Assembly (NCBI RefSeq): GCF_030542965.1
Contig: NZ_JAUAOA010000009.1
Coordinates: forward strand, 1-64,000
Origin: Azotosporobacter soli
GTDB lineage: Bacteria > Bacillota > Negativicutes > SG130
Reading direction: 5' to 3'
Length of the DNA stretch: 64,000 bases
Shown here: positions 16,164 to 23,762 of the stretch, in pieces
Position numbering within the stretch: the stretch's first letter is position 1
Layout of the letters: every line of letters begins with the position of its first letter
The notes under the pieces: model-generated
Told to the model about the DNA's origin: nothing
What the model saw: only the letters and a program-made list of their open reading frames with translations
Database searches by the model: none
Translations under genes and position numbers: made by a program

Positions 16164-17222
16164 TTGATAACTGTAAGCAATGTGTCCAAATCTTATCATG
16201 AAGGCGCCGCAACAATCACGGCCCTACGCGACATTCATCTGCAGATTAAACCCGGAGAAATCTTCGGTATAATCGGACAAAGCGGCGCCGGAAAGTCCAC
16301 GCTGTTACGTTGCCTTAATCTGCTGGAACGCCCTGACCAAGGCAGCGTCAATATCGGCGGTACCGAATTGACAACCTTATCTGCAGGGGAACTACGTCAG
16401 GCACGAAAGCAAATCGGCATGATCTTTCAGCATTTCAACTTGCTTTCTTCGCGTACTGTTGAAGAAAACATTGCCTTTCCTCTTGAGGTCAGCGGTTGGA
16501 CTCCAGCTGAAATTCGCCGCGAAGTCGATCGTCTCTTGCCGCTTGTCGGCCTGGAAGATCGCCGCACACATTACCCGGCACAGTTAAGCGGCGGACAAAA
16601 ACAGCGCGTCGGTATTGCAAGAGCTTTGGCTACGTCACCTAAAGTACTCCTTTGTGACGAAGCAACTTCCGCCCTTGATCCTGAAACAACACATTCTATT
16701 TTGGGACTATTAAAGGAAATCAACCAAACACTCGGTCTCACGATCGTCTTGATTACGCATGAAATGTCCGTCGTAAAAGAGATTTGCCATCGCGTCGCCG
16801 TGATGAGCGACGGTCGGATCGTAGAATCAGAAAGCGTCTTGTCCATCTTCTCTGCGCCAACACATCCTGTCACACAACGTTTTGTAAAATCCGTCACCTC
16901 TTTAGATTTGCCCGATTTTTTAACCCATCTGCCGATTTCCGATACCGCCAGTCCGGACAGCAGTTTGCTCGTCCGTTTGACATTCATCGGCGACAACGCC
17001 AAACAACCGGTATTGTCTCGTCTCATTCGTCGTCTGGATCTTGACGCCACGATTTTGCAAGGCACCTTGGATTCTTTGCAAGGTACGCCGTTCGGCCATT
17101 TGCTGGTTGAATTGCGCGCTTCAGAAAGCGTCTTAGAGTCTGCCGTTTCCGAGCTGGAAAAGCACCAAGTAAACGTGGAGGTGATCGGCTATGTCGCCAG
17201 AAATTATCGAACTGCTATCTAA
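16164..17222 (+). CDS. metN: Methionine ABC transporter, ATP-binding protein
   Basis: A 352-residue ATPase. It has Walker A GQSGAGKST (near residue 38), Q-loop IFQHFNLL, signature LSGGQKQRV, Walker B VLLCDEATSALD and the switch His in VLITHEM. A C-terminal NIL (ACT-like) regulatory domain of about 90 residues, typical of MetN, binds methionine for transinhibition. The start is probably TTG 16164, 9 bases after AAAGG; the ATG at 16155 directly abuts that SD. The operon is metN-metI-metQ-metQ2 under the SAM riboswitch. Confidence 0.94.
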   Translation: MITVSNVSKSYHEGAATITALRDIHLQIKPGEIFGIIGQSGAGKSTLLRCLNLLERPDQGSVNIGGTELTTLSAGELRQARKQIGMIFQHFNLLSSRTVEENIAFPLEVSGWTPAEIRREVDRLLPLVGLEDRRTHYPAQLSGGQKQRVGIARALATSPKVLLCDEATSALDPETTHSILGLLKEINQTLGLTIVLITHEMSVVKEICHRVAVMSDGRIVESESVLSIFSAPTHPVTQRFVKSVTSLDLPDFLTHLPISDTASPDSSLLVRLTFIGDNAKQPVLSRLIRRLDLDATILQGTLDSLQGTPFGHLLVELRASESVLESAVSELEKHQVNVEVIGYVARNYRTAI

Positions 17223-17844
17223 GTCGCTTTGGGAAACAACCGTTATGGTCAGCGTATCCACGTTGATTTCTACGCTAGTCGGTTTGCCGCTTGGCATTCT
17301 TCTTACCATCACAGGAAAAGGACATCTTCTGGAAGCACGCTCTTTGAATCGAGTCTTAGGCGCGATCATCAATGCCGGTCGTTCCGTCCCGTTCATCATT
17401 TTATTGGTCGCCATTATTCCTTTCACCAGACTCATTACCGGAACTTCAATCGGTACGATGGCCGCCATTGTGCCGCTCAGCATTGCAGCAATCCCCTTCG
17501 TCGCCCGCGTCGTTGAAACGGCGCTAAAAGAGGTAGACAATGGCATCATCGAAGCAGCCTTGTCGATGGGCGCATCGCCGTGGCAACTAATTTACAAAGT
17601 GCTGTTGCCGGAGTCCTGGCCAGGCATCATTGCCGGACTCACGCTTGCCATTATCAGTTTGATCGGTTACTCCGCAATGGCCGGGGCCATCGGCGGCGGC
17701 GGTCTGGGCGATTTGGCCATTCGATACGGATATCAACGCTTTCGCGCTGACATCATGCTGGCAACTGTCGTTATCTTGCTCATTCAAGTCCAATTGGTTC
17801 AGTCTTGCGGCGATTGGTTCGCCCACAAGTTGAATAAAAAATAA
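17191..17844 (+). CDS. metI: Methionine ABC transporter, permease
   Basis: A 217-residue inner-membrane permease with about five membrane helices and the cytoplasmic EAA loop (EAALSMGASPWQLIYKVLLP, residues about 130-150) that docks on MetN. It overlaps the 3' end of metN by 32 bases, with the SD GGAGG inside metN. Confidence 0.95.
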   Translation: MSPEIIELLSKSLWETTVMVSVSTLISTLVGLPLGILLTITGKGHLLEARSLNRVLGAIINAGRSVPFIILLVAIIPFTRLITGTSIGTMAAIVPLSIAAIPFVARVVETALKEVDNGIIEAALSMGASPWQLIYKVLLPESWPGIIAGLTLAIISLIGYSAMAGAIGGGGLGDLAIRYGYQRFRADIMLATVVILLIQVQLVQSCGDWFAHKLNKK

Positions 17845-17870
17845 TCTAAATTCTGGGAGGAATCATCACT

Positions 17871-18686
17871 ATGAAAAAAAATCTTTTACTATCGCTCACA
17901 TTACTTTCTCTGTTGCTTGCCTTCACCGGCTGCAGCCAACAGCAAAGTGCCGCACCAGCCGCCAAGACCACAGTCTTAAAAGTTGGCGCAACCGCCGTTC
18001 CCCACGCCGAAATTCTAGCCGCCATTAAACCGGATTTGGCAAAGGAAGGAATTGACCTGCAAATTGTAGAAATGACTGATTATGTTCGTCCAAACTTGGC
18101 TGTTGCCGACAAAGAACTGGACGCTAATTTTTTCCAGCACATCCCTTACCTCGAAAAATTCTCGAGCGAACGCAAGTTGGCACTGACCTACACCGCCAAA
18201 GTTCATATTGAACCGATGGGCATCTACTCCCGCAGCGTCAAAGACCTGACTCAGCTCTCTTCCGGAAGTAAGATCGCGATACCGAATGATCCGACCAACG
18301 GCGGACGTGCATTGGCACTCTTAGCTAAAGCTGGCATCCTGACGTTGAAAGACGGCGTTGGCGTACATGCTACCGTACAAGACATCACCGCCAACCCCAA
18401 ACAGGTTAAAATTGTTGAGTTAGAAGCGCCTCAACTTCCCCGCTCACTCGATGACGTAGCATTAGCCGTTATCAATACGAACTATGCACTCGAAGCAAAG
18501 TTAGTGCCAACGAAGGACGCGTTGCTGTTAGAGCAAAAGGATTCTCCTTACGCCAACATTTTGGCCGTTCGCACTGGCGACGAGAAACGGCCTGAAATCC
18601 AAAAGTTGACGGCTGCCCTAACTTCTGATAAAGTTCGCAAATTCATTGAAGAGAAATACCAAGGCGCCGTCGTTCCGGCATTTTAA
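17871..18686 (+). CDS. metQ: Methionine-binding lipoprotein
   Basis: A 271-residue NlpA-family substrate-binding protein. The signal peptide ends in a lipobox (LAFTGC, Cys near residue 21). The mature part has VGATAVPHAEIL and DANFFQHIPYLEKF, and ends EKYQGAVVPAF as usual for MetQ. It captures methionine outside the membrane for MetNI. GGGAGG precedes the ATG. Confidence 0.95.
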   Translation: MKKNLLLSLTLLSLLLAFTGCSQQQSAAPAAKTTVLKVGATAVPHAEILAAIKPDLAKEGIDLQIVEMTDYVRPNLAVADKELDANFFQHIPYLEKFSSERKLALTYTAKVHIEPMGIYSRSVKDLTQLSSGSKIAIPNDPTNGGRALALLAKAGILTLKDGVGVHATVQDITANPKQVKIVELEAPQLPRSLDDVALAVINTNYALEAKLVPTKDALLLEQKDSPYANILAVRTGDEKRPEIQKLTAALTSDKVRKFIEEKYQGAVVPAF

Positions 18687-18713
18687 GTGTAAAATCGACA
18701 GGAGGTATCCATT

Positions 18714-19541
18714 TTGAGTCCGACATTGCGTTTTTTACGACTTATACTTTTACTAACAAGCTTAGCCGCCGTACTCTCTTGGCATACGCAGACGATTCTC
18801 GACAGCCAGCCTAAGCCGATACGACTTGGAGTAAGTTCTGGCGCGGAAGCGGAAATAGCTTATAAGATTAAAGAAATCGCACTGCAGGAAGATTTGGATA
18901 TTGACGTTCGCGTTTACGGCGATTATCTGAAACTCAATGAGGCGTTGGCACGAGGCGAACTCGATGCCAACGCCTTTCAACCTGCTTATTATCTTGAAGC
19001 CGTCAATCGGGACCTCAGTTATAATTTGAAGCCGCTTACAGAAACCATTTTTTCACCGCTAGGCATCTACCGCAAGCAAAAAGAAACTGAGCCTGCATCG
19101 TTTTTACCAGCGCCTCATAGCACCGTGCTCATTTCGCAGGAAGCCAAGCAACAAAGCCGCAGTCTTGCTCTACTCTCCGAAGCCAGTCTAATCACACTCT
19201 CCAGCCAACCGGGCGGAATTTGGATAAATTCTGGCGACATTACGGCGAATCCTTTAGAACTACGTATCATTGTACAATCGGATGAAAGCTTATTTCTTTC
19301 TCAATCCGAGGCGGATTATCTTATCTTAAGTCCGGCGCAGGCTAAAAAACATGCCTGGCAGCCTTTGCCGGATGCCTTGCTTTTAGAAAAACCAAACGCA
19401 AACTTTGCTCACGTCTTGGCAACCCGTACGACCAACACTTCAACTGCCGCGCTGCAAAAACTGGCGTCCTTTTACGCCAGACCTGAATTGCACGCTTTTA
19501 TGGCGGAGCGCTATAAAGGAAGCTGGCTGCCAATGAAATAA
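18714..19541 (+). CDS. Second MetQ/NlpA-family binding protein without lipobox
   Basis: A 275-residue paralogue of MetQ in the same operon. Family regions are recognisable (GVSSGAEAEIAYKIKEIALQ, LDANAFQPAYYLE, SGDITANPLEL, the C-terminal MAERYKGSWLPMK) but are diverged. The N-terminus is a hydrophobic segment (LRLILLLTSLAAVLSWH) with no Cys, so it would stay membrane-anchored or be secreted rather than lipidated. It starts at TTG 18714 behind AGGAGG. It may bind another amino acid or a methionine derivative; the ligand cannot be deduced. Confidence 0.85.
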   Translation: MSPTLRFLRLILLLTSLAAVLSWHTQTILDSQPKPIRLGVSSGAEAEIAYKIKEIALQEDLDIDVRVYGDYLKLNEALARGELDANAFQPAYYLEAVNRDLSYNLKPLTETIFSPLGIYRKQKETEPASFLPAPHSTVLISQEAKQQSRSLALLSEASLITLSSQPGGIWINSGDITANPLELRIIVQSDESLFLSQSEADYLILSPAQAKKHAWQPLPDALLLEKPNANFAHVLATRTTNTSTAALQKLASFYARPELHAFMAERYKGSWLPMK

Positions 19542-19598
19542 AACAAGGGTTAAGGAAGACTTTCAATCACGTCTCCCTTAACCCTTGTTTTATTTCAT
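19533..19598. terminator. Bidirectional terminator spanning two gene ends
   Basis: Arms 19533-19560 and 19571-19598 are complementary at 27 of 28 positions with a 10-base loop. Each arm begins with the Met-Lys-stop codons of its own gene (metQ2 on plus, hisK on minus), so both proteins end in the same codons, ATGAAATAA. Confidence 0.85.
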
Positions 19599-20357
19599 CT
19601 TGATCGGCTTACCATTTTTAAAATAGACAGCCTGCAATCCTACTGCATCTGCCAGCGCCAACGCATCCCCCAACCCGCGACCGACATCTTCCGGACGGTG
19701 CGAGTCCGAACCAATCGTTGCCATTTTGCCGCCCAATTCAGCAAACCGGCGATAAACAGGCAACAGACTATGCACCGTTTCGGAATTAAGACGGCGCGTA
19801 TTAATTTCCATTGCCAGCTCGCACTCAGCTGCTTTTTTCAGGACGGGGTCAATCCATTCACGCATTGCCGCATACTCAATCTCTTTATTTTCATAAGGCG
19901 CATAGCGACAAATATAATCAATATGGCCTAATGTATGAATTCCTCGATATCGTCCGATGCACTCCGCCATACTTTCAAAGTAACGTCCGTAAGTTTCACT
20001 TTTTTCGCGTTCCTGATAAAAGGACGGCTGATAAATATCCTGTTCATCAACAAAGTGAATCGAACCAATCACAAAATCAAAAGGATATTCGTCAATAATC
20101 GTTTGCGCGGGTTGATGCTGTGCCAGCATCATGCCGATTTCAATGCCCAGCAACATATTCTCGCTGCGCTTTGCTTCATATTGGGAAAAATATTCTTGCA
20201 CGTCAAATACAAATGCATTTTTTTCCGGATAACCGATATCCATATGTTCTGTAACAATAATTCCAATGCCTTTTTTCTCAGCTGCATCTGCAGCCTCGGC
20301 TAGCGTCATACGAGAATCGGTAGAAAACGTGGTATGAAGATGCGTGTCAAACAACAT
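19590..20357 (-). CDS. hisK: PHP-domain histidinol-phosphatase
   Basis: A 255-residue metal-dependent phosphatase of the PHP superfamily (HisJ/HisK type) expected to dephosphorylate histidinol phosphate. Metal ligands are visible in DTHLHTTFSTDSR (residues 4-16), VTEHMD, GIEIG, GSIHFVD, GHIDYI and the C-terminal GSDSHRPEDVG. It supplies the one step missing from the his operon, although it lies 7 kb away. Other PHP phosphoesterases look similar, so the substrate is assigned by context. Confidence 0.82.
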   Translation of the reverse strand: MLFDTHLHTTFSTDSRMTLAEAADAAEKKGIGIIVTEHMDIGYPEKNAFVFDVQEYFSQYEAKRSENMLLGIEIGMMLAQHQPAQTIIDEYPFDFVIGSIHFVDEQDIYQPSFYQEREKSETYGRYFESMAECIGRYRGIHTLGHIDYICRYAPYENKEIEYAAMREWIDPVLKKAAECELAMEINTRRLNSETVHSLLPVYRRFAELGGKMATIGSDSHRPEDVGRGLGDALALADAVGLQAVYFKNGKPIKMK

Positions 20358-20432
20358 GGGACTTCATCCTTTCTTAACGTCTGCCTTATCACTTAAGGAA
20401 ACGAGCTCTTTCAGCAACTATTTCTGCTTTCT

Positions 20433-21041
20433 CTATTTTTTCGCCACACCGTGCAAAAAAACATCGGCAATCGTCTTTGCCGATTCCTCAATCGAATCGA
20501 CCATTCCGCCAAAAACAATCGAGACAATTGCGCTAAACAATCCGTACGCGGCTCGGTGCATGTCACAAGGTCGCAAAACATTCTTATCGCGCCCTTCCTG
20601 CAATACTTCTTCAATCATGCCAATCGATTGATGAAACCAGGCCTGATATTTATTCCGTTCTTCCACAGTAAAATCAGAATATCCTTCAACATCAAAGCCC
20701 CTTACTTCATGCATCATCACGCGCCATAAATCGCCATTCTGTCCATAAAATTCGAGAAATAAGCGGATCAAAGCTTCTACCTTTTGCAGCGGTTCTACTT
20801 CAGATTTAACTAAACGTTGCAGGTCTATTTCAAACGGCATGCTTTTTTCTTGAATCAACGTATAAAAGAGCTGTTCTTTATTGACAAAATAATTATAAAC
20901 GGTACCTTTCCCTGTATCAGCCAACGCAATAATTTCATCTACCGTAGCGCGATGATATCCTTTGCGAGAAAAAATCACATAAGCTGCATCAAGTATTTGT
21001 TGGCGTTTATTCGGTATATCTTGTTGATGCTTTTGTTTCAT
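20433..21041 (-). CDS. TetR-family transcriptional regulator
   Basis: A 202-residue repressor. The N-terminal helix-turn-helix spans about residues 12-58 (RQQILDAAYVIFSRKGYHRATVDEIIALADTGKGTVYNYF, read as two adjoining pieces). The C-terminal ligand domain is variable. Its target is unknown: no efflux or fatty-acid genes are adjacent, and the neighbours are hisK and a lipid kinase. The leader of about 130 bases includes TATAAT near 21155. Confidence 0.88.
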   Translation of the reverse strand: MKQKHQQDIPNKRQQILDAAYVIFSRKGYHRATVDEIIALADTGKGTVYNYFVNKEQLFYTLIQEKSMPFEIDLQRLVKSEVEPLQKVEALIRLFLEFYGQNGDLWRVMMHEVRGFDVEGYSDFTVEERNKYQAWFHQSIGMIEEVLQEGRDKNVLRPCDMHRAAYGLFSAIVSIVFGGMVDSIEESAKTIADVFLHGVAKK

Positions 21042-21249
21042 AACCGTGGACTCCCCTCTTTCTAAAGCACGTTTCCATTTTCAAACGGACTAACACGGTA
21101 AAGCCCCTATTCTTCCACGCAATATAGGGCATTATTGAATTCTACATCTATTATAACAATAAATTGCACATAACGGTAATTTTACACCAAACAATGTTTC
21201 TTGCAAAGACAACTTAAAATTTTATGCCAACACACTTTGTTGAAAAAAC

Positions 21250-21283
21250 AAGAGGATATCTTGCCTCAGCAAAATATCCTCTT
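21250..21283 (-). terminator. Terminator of the lipid kinase gene
   Basis: Arms 21250-21259 and 21274-21283 (AAGAGGATAT/ATATCCTCTT), followed on the minus strand by a run of six U. Confidence 0.75.
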
Positions 21284-21289
21284 ACTCTT

Positions 21290-22171
21290 TTATGGACAAA
21301 AAACCTGAATTGCGGCCGGTATTGTCGTTATCTTCAGGGGCAACTCCGGCCCGCGCTCCCCGTCAAGATCGCTTTCCACCGTTTCCTGACAAGTAATCTG
21401 CAAGTCTTTGGCCTGCAAATAAATTAAATGCTTACTGCTATGATGACTTCCTTTTAAGAAGTGTAAGAACAGCGTCATTAGTTCCGGCAGACTACAACGC
21501 CTAACCGCTATCATATCTAACAATCCGTCATCAATTTTAGCATGCGGCGCTAACGATGGAAAACCAGCTACAGTGCTGCTGTTCGTCACGAGAAACAACA
21601 ATACATCTTCTTCACTGCTCATTCCATCTGCTGTAATGCGAAGCGGCAAGGAGCGAAAATTAGGCAGTTCACCCAACCCCTTTAAATAGTACGCCATCTT
21701 ACCCAATGTGTTTTTTAAGCCTATGTCCGCGCTATGCGCTACCGAGGAAAGGAGTCCTGCACTCGCCACATTGAAAAAATAGCGATCATTAACCTTTCCT
21801 ACATCCACCAGCCTAGTTTTTCCCGCAACAACAACGCTAACCCACGCTTCAATCGAACGTCCTAACTGCAAGTAAACCGCAAAATCGTTCGATGTACCGC
21901 TCGGCAATATGCCAAGCGGTACGTTCATTTTGTTGGCGACAACCAGATTCACAATCTCATGTACGGTGCCGTCACCGCCTGACACTACGATGCCGTCTAT
22001 CGCGAGTTCTTGCGCCAACTCAACAATTCGCTGGTTTTGGTTTCTCTCCTGTATTCGATATGGAATAACCAAGCAACCCGCACGCTGAAAGCGTTCAATC
22101 ACATGATCTAATCGATACTTGAAACGCCCATCACCCGACAGCGGATTATAAGCCAGAATAAATCGTTTCAC
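21290..22171 (-). CDS. Diacylglycerol/lipid kinase family protein (YegS/BmrU-like)
   Basis: A 293-residue kinase of the diacylglycerol kinase catalytic family. The nucleotide-binding GGDGT motif (VVSGGDGTVHEIVN, near residue 70), the phosphate region LGILPSGTSNDFA and the metal-site DGLLDM near residue 220 are intact. It probably phosphorylates a membrane lipid such as diacylglycerol; family members differ in substrate. The start is GTG 22171 with AAGGAGG 7 bases upstream; the longer ORF from 22201 lacks an SD. Confidence 0.88.
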   Translation of the reverse strand: MKRFILAYNPLSGDGRFKYRLDHVIERFQRAGCLVIPYRIQERNQNQRIVELAQELAIDGIVVSGGDGTVHEIVNLVVANKMNVPLGILPSGTSNDFAVYLQLGRSIEAWVSVVVAGKTRLVDVGKVNDRYFFNVASAGLLSSVAHSADIGLKNTLGKMAYYLKGLGELPNFRSLPLRITADGMSSEEDVLLFLVTNSSTVAGFPSLAPHAKIDDGLLDMIAVRRCSLPELMTLFLHFLKGSHHSSKHLIYLQAKDLQITCQETVESDLDGERGPELPLKITTIPAAIQVFCP

Positions 22172-22213
22172 CTTAAAGCCTCCTTTCTCAAACACGTTCA
22201 TTCTTTTATATAC

Positions 22214-22244
22214 ATTAAAAAAAGCAAAGGATTACCCTTTGCTA
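22214..22244 (-). terminator. Terminator after the 6S-like RNA
   Basis: A hairpin AGCAAAGG/CCTTTGCT (about 22223-22244) followed on the minus strand by seven U. It separates the RNA from the lipid kinase gene. Confidence 0.65.
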
Positions 22245-22265
22245 TGCGATCCCTAAAGAAATCAT

Positions 22266-22444
22266 CGGAAAAACAACCCGCAATACCGTGTCTCTTACTA
22301 TGTTCAAACCCTGCCTAAGCAGGTGGGCGTCATAAAGCCTTGGTCTTGCCTTCCCCTTTGCAGAGGCCATGACAGCGCTAAGGCATCCAACTCCCGAAAT
22401 GTGCAAGTCGGTTGAACATAAATAAGTGTCACGCACACCGCAGG
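22266..22444 (-). ncRNA. ssrS: 6S RNA candidate
   Basis: An untranslated region of about 180 nt, the usual size of 6S RNA, which binds the housekeeping RNA polymerase holoenzyme. Both ends pair (CCUGCGGUGU near 22444-22435 with AUACCG/UUGCGGG-side bases near 22277-22290, about 10 bp including G-U). An inner helix AUGUUCAA/UUGAACAU follows across a large open region, and the apical arm holds GGCAAGACC and ACGCCCACCUGC. The order of long closing stem, central bubble and apical stem fits Rfam family 6S. A U-tract follows the closing stem. Promoter-like TTATCA (16 bases) GATAGT lies just upstream. Confidence 0.62.
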
Positions 22445-22447
22445 CAC

Positions 22448-22475
22448 ACTATCTTTCCGACAGATTTTATGATAA
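22448..22475 (-). promoter_or_regulatory. Probable promoter of the 6S-like RNA
   Basis: Minus-strand TTATCA, 16 bases, GATAGT (22453-22448), placing the start at about 22442, where the closing helix begins. Confidence 0.4.
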
Positions 22476-22574
22476 CATAACCCTCATAAAAAAACAAGTC
22501 GTTTTCCCCTACGCCAGCGTCTGTGCTACAATAAGCGTAGCGCAAGAAACAGCTAATTTATGAGGAGGTTTTGT

Positions 22575-22973
22575 ATGGAATTTTCACTATCTGCCGGACT
22601 AACATCCGAAAAAAAGGAACTTGTCACAACCTTGAATACAGCAATTGCCTATGGAAGCGGCGGTCTTTCCGTTTACGCAACACCGGCAATGATCGGCCTT
22701 ATGGAAGGAGCCGCGCTTTCTGCAGTCGATCCGCTATTGCCGTCCGGTTTCGCGACCGTCGGAACTCGGGTAGAGATTAATCATTTAGCCGCTACCCCGA
22801 TCGGCATGACCGTCAGCGCAAATGCGGAATTAGTTGCAGTCGAAGGACGTAAATTGATTTTTAACGTAACCGCCTTTGATGAGAAGGAAAAAATTGGCGA
22901 AGGACGGCATGAACGTTTCATCATTGATTGCGCAAAATTCAGCGCAAAAACTACGCAAAAGATTTCATGTTAG
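22575..22973 (+). CDS. FlK-like hotdog-fold acyl-CoA thioesterase
   Basis: A 132-residue single hotdog domain. Thr36 (YATPAM), Glu44 (MEGAAL) and His70 (EINHLAATP) have the same spacing (8 and 26) as the catalytic Thr42/Glu50/His76 of fluoroacetyl-CoA thioesterase FlK, the best studied relative. Most homologues probably hydrolyse other short acyl-CoAs; the substrate here is unknown. GGAGG lies 8 bases before ATG 22575; an in-frame start at 22560 overlaps this SD. It is a single gene ending in a hairpin at 22980-23018. Confidence 0.85.
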   Translation: MEFSLSAGLTSEKKELVTTLNTAIAYGSGGLSVYATPAMIGLMEGAALSAVDPLLPSGFATVGTRVEINHLAATPIGMTVSANAELVAVEGRKLIFNVTAFDEKEKIGEGRHERFIIDCAKFSAKTTQKISC

Positions 22974-22979
22974 AACAAT

Positions 22980-23018
22980 GAAGAGGGAGTGATTGCATAC
23001 AGCGATCACTCCCTCTTC
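22980..23018. terminator. Bidirectional terminator between convergent genes
   Basis: A 14-bp perfect stem (22980-22993 and 23005-23018) between the thioesterase and the acetyltransferase. Confidence 0.65.
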
Positions 23019-23054
23019 ACTGTTCTTCGCCTAGGCACATTCTTTGTCAGCAGA

Positions 23055-23654
23055 TTATAGTTTCAGCGAAACCGATAACAATAAAGCGCCTCCGTCGTGC
23101 GGGATTAACGGGTGACGCTCCAAGCGCACTGCCTTTTCCAGTTCAAAGCCGCAACTTCGATATACCGAACGAGCCGACTCATTATCCGCCATAACCATTA
23201 AACTTACTTTAGGCAAACCAGAGGCCTCGGCTTCTCGTATTACCTGCTGAATAAGCGCTGCGCCAATGCCGCGCTGACGCCATTCAGGCCAAACATAGAG
23301 CGAATCCAGAAACAGGCTGTTTTCGACCCGTGAAGAGAAAAATTCCGCTATCTGTTGATAATTCTCTTCCCCCAACGCTTCCTTCATTTCACTGCCTAAG
23401 CCAAATAAGGCGGCCGGATAACAATAGACCATTCCAGCAATCGCTCCATTGACCTGCGCTATCACGGCATGACGATAGGAGCTCGCCGGTTGATCGGTTT
23501 GCAATTCCTGCGCCAACCATTCCTCTTTAGAACGGTATGACGTCGGCATCGCTTGAGCCAGAAAATCCATAATCCCGCCGGATGCAAGACAAATGCCCTG
23601 CGCAATTCTTAAACATTCCTCGGGCCGCCCGGCACGATATTGAATGGTTTCCAT
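23055..23654 (-). CDS. GNAT-family N-acetyltransferase
   Basis: A 199-residue acetyl-CoA-dependent acetyltransferase. The acetyl-CoA loop is in YVWPEWRQRGIGAALIQQVI (residues about 118-138, motif R-Q-R-G-I-G-A), followed by SLMVMADNESARSVYRSCGF. The acceptor is unknown. It is a single gene, converging on the thioesterase. Confidence 0.88.
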   Translation of the reverse strand: METIQYRAGRPEECLRIAQGICLASGGIMDFLAQAMPTSYRSKEEWLAQELQTDQPASSYRHAVIAQVNGAIAGMVYCYPAALFGLGSEMKEALGEENYQQIAEFFSSRVENSLFLDSLYVWPEWRQRGIGAALIQQVIREAEASGLPKVSLMVMADNESARSVYRSCGFELEKAVRLERHPLIPHDGGALLLSVSLKL

Positions 23655-23715
23655 TTGCCAAGCCCCCTTCCTTTTCTTTTTTCTTCATTATAATAATTTT
23701 TCACTCATGAAACAA

Positions 23716-23750
23716 GAAGAACCGGACGTGATAATCACGCCCGGTTCTTC
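23716..23750 (-). terminator. Terminator of nifJ
   Basis: Arms 23716-23731 and 23735-23750 pair at 15 of 16 positions around a 3-base loop, just after the nifJ stop. Confidence 0.8.
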
Positions 23751-23762
23751 TCTTAGAGCAGT

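Noticed and set aside
21070-21087. TetR operator (CGTTT, 8 bases, AAACG) before the TetR gene
   Set aside because: Arms are only 5 bp and such repeats occur by chance; no second copy at a neighbouring promoter was seen.
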